From: Cryobacterium sp. SO2
Lineage (GTDB): Bacteria > Actinomycetota > Actinomycetes > Actinomycetales > Microbacteriaceae
Direction of reading: 5' to 3'
DNA length: 64,000 nt
Assembly (NCBI RefSeq): GCF_026151165.2
Contig: NZ_CP117849.1
Coordinates: 3,472,001 to 3,536,000, forward strand
Shown here: positions 34,933-42,910 of the stretch, piece by piece
Layout: each line of letters begins with the position of its first letter
Numbering within the stretch: the first letter of the stretch is position 1
Translations under genes and position numbers: made by a program
The notes under the pieces: generated by a model
The model's input: the letters and a program-made list of their open reading frames with translations, nothing else
Told to the model about the DNA's origin: nothing
The model's database searches: none

Positions 34933-35919
34933 GGCGCCGGCCACGGCGCGCGCCCACTCGAGCGGTGCGGCGGATGCGTCGACAACGGCGTGGCCATGTG
35001 CGTCCAACCAGCCCGCCAGCCCGGTCTCGGTGCTGGTGACGATGGCCGTCCCGTGCGCGAGCCCCTCGCAGATCGGCAGGCCCACCTGTTCCCGCCAGCC
35101 GGGCGTCGGCTGTGACGGCAGCACGAGTACCCGGCTGCGACGCAGTTCGGCGTGGATATCGGATCTGGCCGGGTCGATGTGCAGCTCCACAGCGGCGTCG
35201 GCGTCGGCAAGGGCCCTGGCCCGCTCTTCCAGCGGCCCGCTGCCGAGGATGACCAAACTGACATCCGGCAGCCATACCTTTAAATAGGGCCACGCATCCA
35301 GCAGCTGCGGGAACCCCTTTCGCGCGGCCAGCGCGCCCAGGAACACCACTCGGGGGGCGGTCGCCCTGCCCTCGCCCGGGCAGGTGCAAGCCGAGGGGAG
35401 GGCGGGGATGTGGGTGCGGTGCGCGGGGCCGGCGGCAGCACCGAACACCGATGCGTAGGTCTGCTGCGCCGACTCGGTTCCGAAAACCATCCTGTCGAGC
35501 GACGCCCAGACGAAGCGGGCCAGCAGCTTGTCCTGCAGCCGGGTCAGCCTGGCCCGCCCGCGTGCCTGGCTGGCGAACGGGTCGGCGTTCTCGATGGCGT
35601 AGCTCACGCACTGGGTGCGCGGGCCGCCAAGACGATGCCGCAGGTGCAGCACGGCCAGGGTCAGGGCAGTGCGGCGGAGGCTGGCGAGCATCAAGGGTTC
35701 GTTGACCTCGAGCTGACGCACCCGGGAGCGGGCGAGGAGCCAGGCGGCCCTGATGGGTCCGGCGGGTATCAGGTCGAGGTCTCTGGCGAGGGCACGATCG
35801 AAGTCGTAGCGGGTGGCCCGGTAGAGGATGGTGGCCGGCGCCAGCGCCCTGGCCCGCTCCAGGTGGGCTGTGCGCACTGTCTGGTACAGCCGTGCACGCT
35901 CGGTGACGACGCCGGTCAC
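34834..35919 (-). CDS. GT4 family glycosyltransferase
   Basis: 361 residues from GTG 35919 (GTGA overlap with the upstream GT2); the longer upstream frame is antisense noise. The donor domain has VVFLGALAARKGFPQLLDAW, VSLVILGSGPLEERARAL and VLVLPSQPTPGWREQVGLPICEGLAHGTAIVTSTETGLAGWL, with the conserved E of CEG. The N-terminal half is Arg/Leu-rich with CVSYAIENADPFASQARG and SLDRMVFGTESAQQTY. Third gene of the 41974-34834 operon. It has a 99-nt tail-to-tail overlap with the plus-strand operon. Confidence 0.85.
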   Translation of the reverse strand: MTGVVTERARLYQTVRTAHLERARALAPATILYRATRYDFDRALARDLDLIPAGPIRAAWLLARSRVRQLEVNEPLMLASLRRTALTLAVLHLRHRLGGPRTQCVSYAIENADPFASQARGRARLTRLQDKLLARFVWASLDRMVFGTESAQQTYASVFGAAAGPAHRTHIPALPSACTCPGEGRATAPRVVFLGALAARKGFPQLLDAWPYLKVWLPDVSLVILGSGPLEERARALADADAAVELHIDPARSDIHAELRRSRVLVLPSQPTPGWREQVGLPICEGLAHGTAIVTSTETGLAGWLDAHGHAVVDASAAPLEWARAVAGALRADRSQSAVLHDLPPVDGRLAADEWLFGDAT

Positions 35920-36842
35920 CGCACCGCGCTCCGGGAGTATTCGCTGTAGACGGCGCCCAGCGATCCGGACAACATGCCGGCGCCTCTCGCGGCCGTGCGC
36001 ATGCCGCGGGCGCGGTGGCGCAGTTGCCCGGTGAGTACGCCGGCGAGGCAGCGGAGCGAGCCGACGGCCAGTCGGACCACGCCCCGGGTGAGCAGGATCA
36101 CGCGCAGCGCGAGCCGCCGGCCGGGCCGGGTGCCGTCCAGCACAACCCGACTGGAGGCATTGCCGATCCGGTAGGCCTTGCGCAGGACCCAACCGCGGGT
36201 GAGCCGGGCGGCGGGCACGACATCGATCACCACGGCCTCATCGCACCAGAGCATGCGTCCGCCGCGCTCGACCAACTGGCGGGTGAACAGGGTGTCCGAC
36301 CCGCCGCTCAGGCCGAACCGGCCGTCGAAACGCAGGCCGTTCGCCCGCACCCAGGGCAGGTGCAAGAGGAGGTTATTGGTGGCAGCGACCGTCACCGGCG
36401 TTCCCGTCGGCATCCGGCGCCTGTCGAAGAATCGACCGGCCTGCACCCAGGGGCTCGGCGAGACGTCGTACCGTGACACCACCGGACCCACGACGGCCAC
36501 CGGCCGGTGCCTGCGGTACTCGGCCAGCAGGGACTCCAGCCAGGACTCAGTGGGGCGTTCGTCATCGTCGATGAAGACGAGGAGCTCTCCGGTGCTCTCG
36601 TCGAGTGCCCGGTTCCTGGCGCTCGCGATTCCCGGTTCGGGTTCGTGGGCGTACCGGATCGGCGCTCGGGCGCCGGCCGACCTGACCTGCGTCTCGGCTC
36701 CGCCCGCCGGATCGTTGTCGACGACGAGGATGTCGACGTCCGCCGGGGCGTCCTCGGCCTGGCTGACCAGGATCGGCAACAGTTCGGCGAGGTCTGCCGG
36801 GCGTTGGTAGGTGAGGACCGCGATGGTCACCCGCTCGGTCAC
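35916..36842 (-). CDS. Family 2 glycosyltransferase
   Basis: 308 residues from GTG 36842, which overlaps the stop of the large PKD/LamG gene as GTGA. GT-A motifs: VTIAVLTYQRPADLAELLP, VDILVVDNDPAGG, EPGIASARNRALDESTGELLVFIDDDERP with the metal-binding DDD, then RFGLSGGSDTLFTRQLVERGG. A C-terminal hydrophobic/basic region (GVVRLAVGSLRCLAGVLTG) may sit at the membrane. Direct coupling to a secreted surface protein gene is unusual for a glycosyltransferase and may point to a shared function. Confidence 0.88.
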   Translation of the reverse strand: MTERVTIAVLTYQRPADLAELLPILVSQAEDAPADVDILVVDNDPAGGAETQVRSAGARAPIRYAHEPEPGIASARNRALDESTGELLVFIDDDERPTESWLESLLAEYRRHRPVAVVGPVVSRYDVSPSPWVQAGRFFDRRRMPTGTPVTVAATNNLLLHLPWVRANGLRFDGRFGLSGGSDTLFTRQLVERGGRMLWCDEAVVIDVVPAARLTRGWVLRKAYRIGNASSRVVLDGTRPGRRLALRVILLTRGVVRLAVGSLRCLAGVLTGQLRHRARGMRTAARGAGMLSGSLGAVYSEYSRSAVR

Positions 36843-39800
36843 GGCAACGGTCCAGCAACGAGGTCGTCGAATCGGGCCGTCGCCGGTGTGTTCGTCGTGG
36901 AGCCGCCGAGGTACAGGGCGATTCCGATCCCGCCCGGCGCCTGCATGGCTGCTGTCGCATCCGTTGCCTCGAGCTGCCACGCCGTCGGTTCGCTCTGACT
37001 GGCCAGCCACACCCGGGAGCGCAGCGTGGTCGGCGAGGTTCCGGCCACCTGGAGCCGGATCGCGAGCTTGTCCCCGACGGCCGGTTTCAGCCCGGGTACC
37101 AGGAGGGACCGCAACGCCGTCGAGCCGTGCATCAGTTGGAGGGTCACGGTGCCGTCGGCGTTCAGCCGGACCCTGGCCCGGTAATCGTCACTGGCGACGG
37201 TGCGGCCGAGGAGGGAGAGGTAGGTTCCGGAACCGGTCGCCGCTTGCTGCACGGCTGCGACGACGCGCACATCGGTGGCCGTGGACGACACCGTGCTGAG
37301 CTTGGCGGTCTCCATGGCACCGGCGATCGGCGATCGCAGGGTGGCCACGCCGGCGCCGACGGAGTAGTTCGACGTGGAGCCGGTGGTCGACCAGGCGCCG
37401 CCGAGGTCGGCGGCTCCGAGGCCGGCGGCCACCGTGCGGCCGAAGGCGTCCCTGGCCAGGTCGCCTCCGACCGGGGCGGCGCTCACCGTGACCGGCGTGA
37501 CCGTCGTGGCCGATGCACCGTCATCGTCTGTGACAGTGAGGGAGACCTGGTACGTTCCCGGCGTCGCGAAAGCGTGGCCCGCCGTTGACCCGGTGGCTGT
37601 GGCGCCGTCGCCGAAGTCCCAGGCGTATCCGGCGATGGTGCCGTCGGCGTCGGTGGACCCTGCCGCGTTGACGGCGACGCTGAGATTCGTGGCCGTCGCG
37701 GTGAAAGCGGCCACCGGGGGCACATTGACCGGTGCGGGCGGCGGCGGAACGGCCCCGGTCTGGCCGGCCCAGAGGTTGTCGAAGGCGGCGGTGACCGGCA
37801 CCGTGGTGGAGGTTCCGCCCAGGTAGAGCGACAGTCCGATCGCCCCGGCAGTCTGCAGCGACGCGGTACTGTCGGTGGCGGTGACCTGCCAGTCCGCCGG
37901 CTCGGTCGTTCCGGAGAGCCACACCTTGGCGCGCAGGGTGGTCGGCGACGTGCCGGTGACCTGCACCGTGACGTTCAGTTGGTCGCCCGTGGCGTAGAGC
38001 AGGCCGGCGATGGTGGTGGCTTTGAGGGTTGTCGCCCCGCGCAGCAACTGCAGTTGCACGGCGCCCGTCGACGACACCTTGACCCTGCCGCGATAGTCCT
38101 CGGTGCCGACCTTGCGGCCGAGCACGGACAGGTAGGCGCCGGAGCCGGTCGCGGCCTGTTTCAGGGCGGCGGAGACCCGCACCTCGGTGTCGGTCGAGCT
38201 CACCCCCGGGAGAGTGGCGGTGACGGTCGAACCGGCCGTCGGCGCCCGGAGTGTGCCCGTTCCGCCGGTCACCGCGTAGTTTCCGGTCGAGCCGCTCACC
38301 GTCCACGCCCCGCCCTGGTCGGCCAGGCCGAGTCCTCCCGTGACGACGCGCCCGAAGGCATCCGTCGCGAACGATGTGGCCGTGGGGGCGGCCGCAACTG
38401 TCACGGTGTGCACGATGGCGGCGGTGGCGCCGTCGTCGTCGGTGACAGTGAGTGTCACCGTGTAGTCGCCCGCGGTCGGGTAGCCGTGGCTGGCCGTCAC
38501 ACCGGTCGCCGTCGCCCCGTCACCGAAGTCCCAGGCATATCCGGCTATCGTTCCGTCGGCATCGGCCGATCCGGTGGCGTCGACGTTCACCGTGAGCGCC
38601 GTGGCCGCGGTGGTGAAGACCGCGGTGGGCGCCTGATTCTGCACCGGCGCGACGGCCGTGACGGTTTTGCTGACGGATCGCACCAGCCCGGCGTTGTCGG
38701 TGACCGACAGTGTGACCGTGTAGTCGCCCGCTGCGGTGTAGTTGTGGGTGGCGGTGGCCGTCGCCGCCGTTCCGCCGTCACCGAAGTCCCAGGAGTACCC
38801 GGCAATACTGCCATCGGCGTCCGTCGAGGCCGAACCGTCGACGCTCAGGGCCAGCTTGTCGATCGTGGCGTCGAAGACCGCGGTCGGTGGCGTGTTCTGC
38901 GGCTCCCCTGCCGTTCCGGTGGCGAAGTGGTTGCGGATGACGACCGCGCCGATGTCACGTGCGTACACCGCGACCTCGTCGATCACTCCGGCGAAGTAGG
39001 GGCTGCTCGACCCCCAGGTCGGGTCGCCGCCCACCCGCCAGTAACCGGAGTACGCCTGAGCGCCGGTCTGCGGGTTGGTGCCGACGATGGCGCCGTCGAC
39101 GTAGAGCTTCATGCCGTTGCCGGACTGGACGGCGACGACGTGGTGGCGCCGACCGTCGTTGTAGGCGTCCGGTGTCGTGATGGTGTTCGTCTGGCCGGTC
39201 CAGGTGCCGAAAACCAGCTTGCCGTCGTCCTGGAGATAGACGTGCCTGTCGTAGTTGCCGGACAGACCGGTCTGCTGGTCGCCGAAGCCGATGATCTTGC
39301 CGCCTTGGGTCGACGTCGTCGAGAACCACGCCTCGAGGGAGTAGACCCGCGGGTCGGCCACTTGCACGGTGCTGCTCACGATCCCGCCGGAGAACGTGGC
39401 CGCGGTGTTCCCGGTGCCCGTGACCAGCCCGGCCGATCCCTGGCTGACCTGGCCCGAGTACGTTCCCGGGGTCATCGCCCGCGATGAATCGGCGGCGACG
39501 GAACCGGAGGCCTCGCCCAACCGCCAGTACAGTTCGGGGTCGGCGTTGTACACGGCAGTGCCGTAGGCATCCGTTGGCGCTGCCGGGGCCGGCGAGGTGC
39601 GGCCGGAGGCTTCGTAGTGCGCGATGACCTGGGCGAGGGTGAGCGGCGCCTGGTACACGGCGACCTCGGCGATGTCGGCGGCGATGAAGGCGCTCGACGG
39701 CTGGCTCGGCCACCCGCTGATGTTGTCCCCGCCGATCCGCCAGAAGCCGTCGTAGGCCTGGCCGCTGGTGACGTCGGACCGCTGGGCGACCTTACGGCCG

Positions 39801-41974
39801 TCGACGTAGAGCACCATGCCCGCCGACCCCAGGGTGGCGACGATCTGGTGCCACGCGCCGTCGTTGTAGGCGGCGGTGCTGTTCACCGTGCGCACGTCGC
39901 CCGGGTAGACGCCGAACCAGATCTTGCCGGAGTCGTCCATGTAGACGTGCCGGTCATAAGAGGAGGAGGTGCCGGTGCTGCTCGCACCGAACCCGACGAT
40001 CTTGCCGCCGCTGGTGCTCGTGGTCTTCACCCACGCTTCGACGCTGAATGTGTCGGTCGAGGGCTGCGCGGTGTCGGTGGATGCGTACCCGTTGGCGCTG
40101 CCGTCGAACCCGCTGGCCGTACCCGAGCTGCCGATGATCGCTCCCTGGGCACCGCGGGTGACTCCGGAGTGCACGCTCGCATCGATCCCCGAGGCCCAGT
40201 CGAAGGCCGTGCTGCCACTGGGCTCGCCCAGAGGCCAGTACGAGCGGGCGGAATCGTTCAGCACGGCCGCGGCGTAGTCGCTCAGTGAGCCGGCGGCGGC
40301 GACGGTCACCGGCACCGAATTGCCGGTCTTCACGTTGCCGAACGGATCGGTGACCCGCAGCCGGTACGAGTAGGACTGGCCGCTTGTCAGCCCGGTGTCC
40401 GTCCAGCTGAGGATGGGCCGGTTCCAGTCGGAGGAGGCGGCGACGATGGTCTTCACGCTCACGCCGTCGCGGAGCACCTCGTAGCTGAGGTTCTCGTTGT
40501 CGCGGTCGTAATTGGCCTGCCAGCTCAGCCGGGCCGTTCCGGATACGAAGGAGGCTACCGAGGGCACGAAGTCGGCGCCGGTGAGGCGCGGACCCTCCTT
40601 GTTGGGTGCGATGGCAGAGGTGGCGAAACGCACCAGGCCTTGCTGCTTCTTGTTGTTCACGATGGTGAATTCGCCACCGTAGAGCACGTAGTCCTCGTTC
40701 GCGGCGACACTCCAGGGTCCCTGGCCCTGGCCGGTGTAGGTGCCCGTGTTGATGTCGGGGTAGAAGGTGAGCAGGCTCGGCCGGGGCGTGCCGGCGAAGT
40801 TGTAGTAGCCGAGGGGATCGGCGGTGATGGTTCCGGTGGCCTGCATGCCGAAGGTGAGGGTGCGGTGGTACGTCCACGGGTTCGCCTGGGGAAAGCCGCC
40901 GATGTTGCCGCAGTAGTGCGGGTGACCTGTCGTGTACACGGCGTCCCGGACCGGGGCGGCGGAGTAGGTGTCGCCGTGGCAGTCTTCCAGCCAGATCAGA
41001 GTGCCGTCCGCCCAGCTCGCGCGAAAGGTGCCTTCGAGGTTTCCTCCGGTGCCGAAGACATACCCGGTGCCGAAGACTCCCTCGGCCGAGGAGGTCAGGC
41101 TGAGGATCGAGGCCTGCGGGCCACCGTTCCGCACCAACGAGTTCACTTTCCACGGCAGTGACGCACCGGTGACCGCATCGGTGGCGGCCATGCCGTAGCC
41201 GGGCTCAGAGCCGCCGTTGTAGGCGGTGAAGCTGCCGCCGACGATGACCTTCGTGCCGTCGGGCGACACCGTGAGGGTGTTGACGTTGCCGCCGGTCGGG
41301 GCGCCCGTCCAGGCCTGCACGGCGCCGGTGCCGGCCGAGAACGCGGCGAGGCCCTGACGGGCGACACCGTTGGCGGACGAGAAGATACCGCCGACGTAGA
41401 CCGTGGATGCGCTTATGCCCACCGTGGTGACGCGGGCGTTCACTTGCGGCGCCCAGGAGGTGACCAGGGCACCAGTGCCCGTGCTCAGTGCGGCCAGCCG
41501 GTACCTGGCCACACCGTTGACCGACGTGAACGCTCCGCCCAGGTAGACCCGGCTGCCGTCGGGGGACGCGACGATGGACCGCACGGCGCCGTTGACGCTG
41601 GGGGCGAACGTCGTCGACAGCACGCCAGTGGTGAGGTTGTACGCGAGCAGGTTGTTGCGCTCCACCTCGCTCGTTCCCGCAGCGGCTCCGGCCGGGCGGG
41701 CGCGGGTGAATTCCCCGCCGACGTAGACGGTGTTGCCCACAATCAGCTGGGTCCACACCACACCGTTGATCTGCGCGGTGGGAAGCGCATCGGCCGCCAC
41801 TGTCTTCGGTGTTCCGACGCCGTCCGGTGCCGTATCCGCCCGTGCGGGCGGCGCCGACAGCAGCAGTGCGGCGAGCACGGCGACGACAGTCAGGACCGCG
41901 ACGATCAGCCGGCGCGGTGGCACGGAGGTTGGCATCGGGAGACGCGGGGACAGGAAAAGGGCCGGAGCACCCAT
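36839..41974 (-). CDS. Very large secreted beta-propeller, Fn3, LamG and PKD multidomain protein
   Basis: 1711 residues from ATG 41974 (GAGG 5 nt upstream); ATGs at 42034 and 41935 are alternatives. Signal peptide ~1-46 (PPRRLIVAVLT core, ending ARA). A beta-propeller-like region (~55-460) has repeated VYVGGEFT, VYLGGAFTS, VIVGGSFTA units and a DCHGD/HYCGN cysteine pair. An Fn3-like domain follows (~475-560), then two LamG/concanavalin-like domains (~565-790, 800-1018), PKD domains (~1028-1108, 1114-1195), a beta-rich domain (~1200-1403), a third PKD (~1418-1498) and a second copy of the beta-rich domain (~1503-1711). PKD cores show YSWDFGDG/YAWDFGDG. It is probably a surface or matrix glycan-binding protein. 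There is no sorting signal or C-terminal TM. Confidence 0.88.
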   Translation of the reverse strand: MGAPALFLSPRLPMPTSVPPRRLIVAVLTVVAVLAALLLSAPPARADTAPDGVGTPKTVAADALPTAQINGVVWTQLIVGNTVYVGGEFTRARPAGAAAGTSEVERNNLLAYNLTTGVLSTTFAPSVNGAVRSIVASPDGSRVYLGGAFTSVNGVARYRLAALSTGTGALVTSWAPQVNARVTTVGISASTVYVGGIFSSANGVARQGLAAFSAGTGAVQAWTGAPTGGNVNTLTVSPDGTKVIVGGSFTAYNGGSEPGYGMAATDAVTGASLPWKVNSLVRNGGPQASILSLTSSAEGVFGTGYVFGTGGNLEGTFRASWADGTLIWLEDCHGDTYSAAPVRDAVYTTGHPHYCGNIGGFPQANPWTYHRTLTFGMQATGTITADPLGYYNFAGTPRPSLLTFYPDINTGTYTGQGQGPWSVAANEDYVLYGGEFTIVNNKKQQGLVRFATSAIAPNKEGPRLTGADFVPSVASFVSGTARLSWQANYDRDNENLSYEVLRDGVSVKTIVAASSDWNRPILSWTDTGLTSGQSYSYRLRVTDPFGNVKTGNSVPVTVAAAGSLSDYAAAVLNDSARSYWPLGEPSGSTAFDWASGIDASVHSGVTRGAQGAIIGSSGTASGFDGSANGYASTDTAQPSTDTFSVEAWVKTTSTSGGKIVGFGASSTGTSSSYDRHVYMDDSGKIWFGVYPGDVRTVNSTAAYNDGAWHQIVATLGSAGMVLYVDGRKVAQRSDVTSGQAYDGFWRIGGDNISGWPSQPSSAFIAADIAEVAVYQAPLTLAQVIAHYEASGRTSPAPAAPTDAYGTAVYNADPELYWRLGEASGSVAADSSRAMTPGTYSGQVSQGSAGLVTGTGNTAATFSGGIVSSTVQVADPRVYSLEAWFSTTSTQGGKIIGFGDQQTGLSGNYDRHVYLQDDGKLVFGTWTGQTNTITTPDAYNDGRRHHVVAVQSGNGMKLYVDGAIVGTNPQTGAQAYSGYWRVGGDPTWGSSSPYFAGVIDEVAVYARDIGAVVIRNHFATGTAGEPQNTPPTAVFDATIDKLALSVDGSASTDADGSIAGYSWDFGDGGTAATATATHNYTAAGDYTVTLSVTDNAGLVRSVSKTVTAVAPVQNQAPTAVFTTAATALTVNVDATGSADADGTIAGYAWDFGDGATATGVTASHGYPTAGDYTVTLTVTDDDGATAAIVHTVTVAAAPTATSFATDAFGRVVTGGLGLADQGGAWTVSGSTGNYAVTGGTGTLRAPTAGSTVTATLPGVSSTDTEVRVSAALKQAATGSGAYLSVLGRKVGTEDYRGRVKVSSTGAVQLQLLRGATTLKATTIAGLLYATGDQLNVTVQVTGTSPTTLRAKVWLSGTTEPADWQVTATDSTASLQTAGAIGLSLYLGGTSTTVPVTAAFDNLWAGQTGAVPPPPAPVNVPPVAAFTATATNLSVAVNAAGSTDADGTIAGYAWDFGDGATATGSTAGHAFATPGTYQVSLTVTDDDGASATTVTPVTVSAAPVGGDLARDAFGRTVAAGLGAADLGGAWSTTGSTSNYSVGAGVATLRSPIAGAMETAKLSTVSSTATDVRVVAAVQQAATGSGTYLSLLGRTVASDDYRARVRLNADGTVTLQLMHGSTALRSLLVPGLKPAVGDKLAIRLQVAGTSPTTLRSRVWLASQSEPTAWQLEATDATAAMQAPGGIGIALYLGGSTTNTPATARFDDLVAGPLP

Positions 41975-42059
41975 GAATGCCTCAGTTCGGGTAGGGACGG
42001 TGGCCTTCGGGTGGCCACCGCACGCAGCGAGCATAGTGACGATCTCTCACCACTCGCTG

Positions 42060-42074
42060 TCCCCTTTTCGGGGC
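42060..42074. promoter_or_regulatory. Candidate operator: TCCCC-N5-GGGG inverted repeat
   Basis: TCCCC TTTTC GGGGC, 86 nt upstream of the 41974 start, in the 128-nt gap between the small membrane protein stop and the large PKD gene. The outermost pair is T/C, so the arms match over 4 bp. Resembles the elements at 6271, 25972 and 45108. Confidence 0.3.
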
Positions 42075-42102
42075 AGCATCGGGGATATCGCCCGTAGTGG
42101 CC

Positions 42103-42813
42103 TTACTCCGGTGCGGCGCCCTCGAAGACGACGATCGGGACGCCCACCGTGTAGTCGACGCCGACCTTGACCTGGCCGCGCTCGTCAACGGGGACCGCGA
42201 AGACGAACACACCGGTGACGCTGCCGCCGGCGGCGACCTCGTCGGGCAGCGGAACAGCGCCGGGCTGTTGCAGGTCGATCATGGGCAGCTGCTCCGAGCC
42301 GGCATAGAGATTCACCACGGTGGACATGAGGGAGACCGTGGCATCGGTGTCATTGCGCACGGTCAGGGTGAATCGCAGCGCGGGGCCGCCGACCTCGCCC
42401 GGGCCCTGGGCGACACCCTCGACAGACTCCAGCCCGTCGATGCCGAAGACCACCCCAGGCACCGGCGCGACCTGCTCGGTCAGGGGTACCGCCGGCAGTT
42501 CGGCCAACGGCGCGGCGGACCCCTCGGTGGGCCCTGGGGCCGGCGTCTCGGTTGCGACCGGCGGGGACGCCTCCGGTGCCGGCGCGGCCGACGGGTCAGT
42601 GGGCGTGGCCGACGGAGCGGACGAGCCCGGGGCCGTCGTGGCACCCGGTGATGCCGCCCCCGTCGCCCCGGCGAGGGGCGACGCCCCGCCCTGCGACAGC
42701 CACACTGTGGCCACGAGGAGGAGAACGGCCACTCCGACAACTCCGCTCACGCCCACCCACCGCCACCGCCGCGGTACAGTCGCAGCGGTGTTGTCCGGGT
42801 CGTGTGTTGCCAT
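42103..42813 (-). CDS. Small membrane-anchored protein with DUF4352-like beta domain
   Basis: 236 residues from ATG 42813 with AGGAG 6 nt upstream; an upstream ATG (42864) is less likely. Short cytoplasmic leader, one membrane segment (~20-42, VGVSGVVGVAVLLLVATVWL), then an Ala/Pro/Ser/Thr-rich linker (~45-100). The beta-rich extracellular domain contains LRFTLTVRNDTDATVSL, LPDEVAAGGSVTGVFVFAVP, the pattern of DUF4352-like immunoglobulin folds. Function unknown. It lies between the two propeller genes on the same strand but with its own gap on each side. Confidence 0.7.
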   Translation of the reverse strand: MATHDPDNTAATVPRRWRWVGVSGVVGVAVLLLVATVWLSQGGASPLAGATGAASPGATTAPGSSAPSATPTDPSAAPAPEASPPVATETPAPGPTEGSAAPLAELPAVPLTEQVAPVPGVVFGIDGLESVEGVAQGPGEVGGPALRFTLTVRNDTDATVSLMSTVVNLYAGSEQLPMIDLQQPGAVPLPDEVAAGGSVTGVFVFAVPVDERGQVKVGVDYTVGVPIVVFEGAAPE

Positions 42814-42910
42814 TGGGGGCTCCTGACGGTGAGGCCTGGTGGGGTCGGCGAACCGGTCGGTCACCTCGTGCTGTCATTTAGACACGGTCCCGACCGGCTG
42901 CCAAGGGGTA

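Noticed and set aside
37979..39487. 502-codon plus-strand frame opposite the PKD/LamG gene
   Set aside because: Val/Gly/Arg-rich shadow; the minus strand carries clear PKD and LamG repeats.
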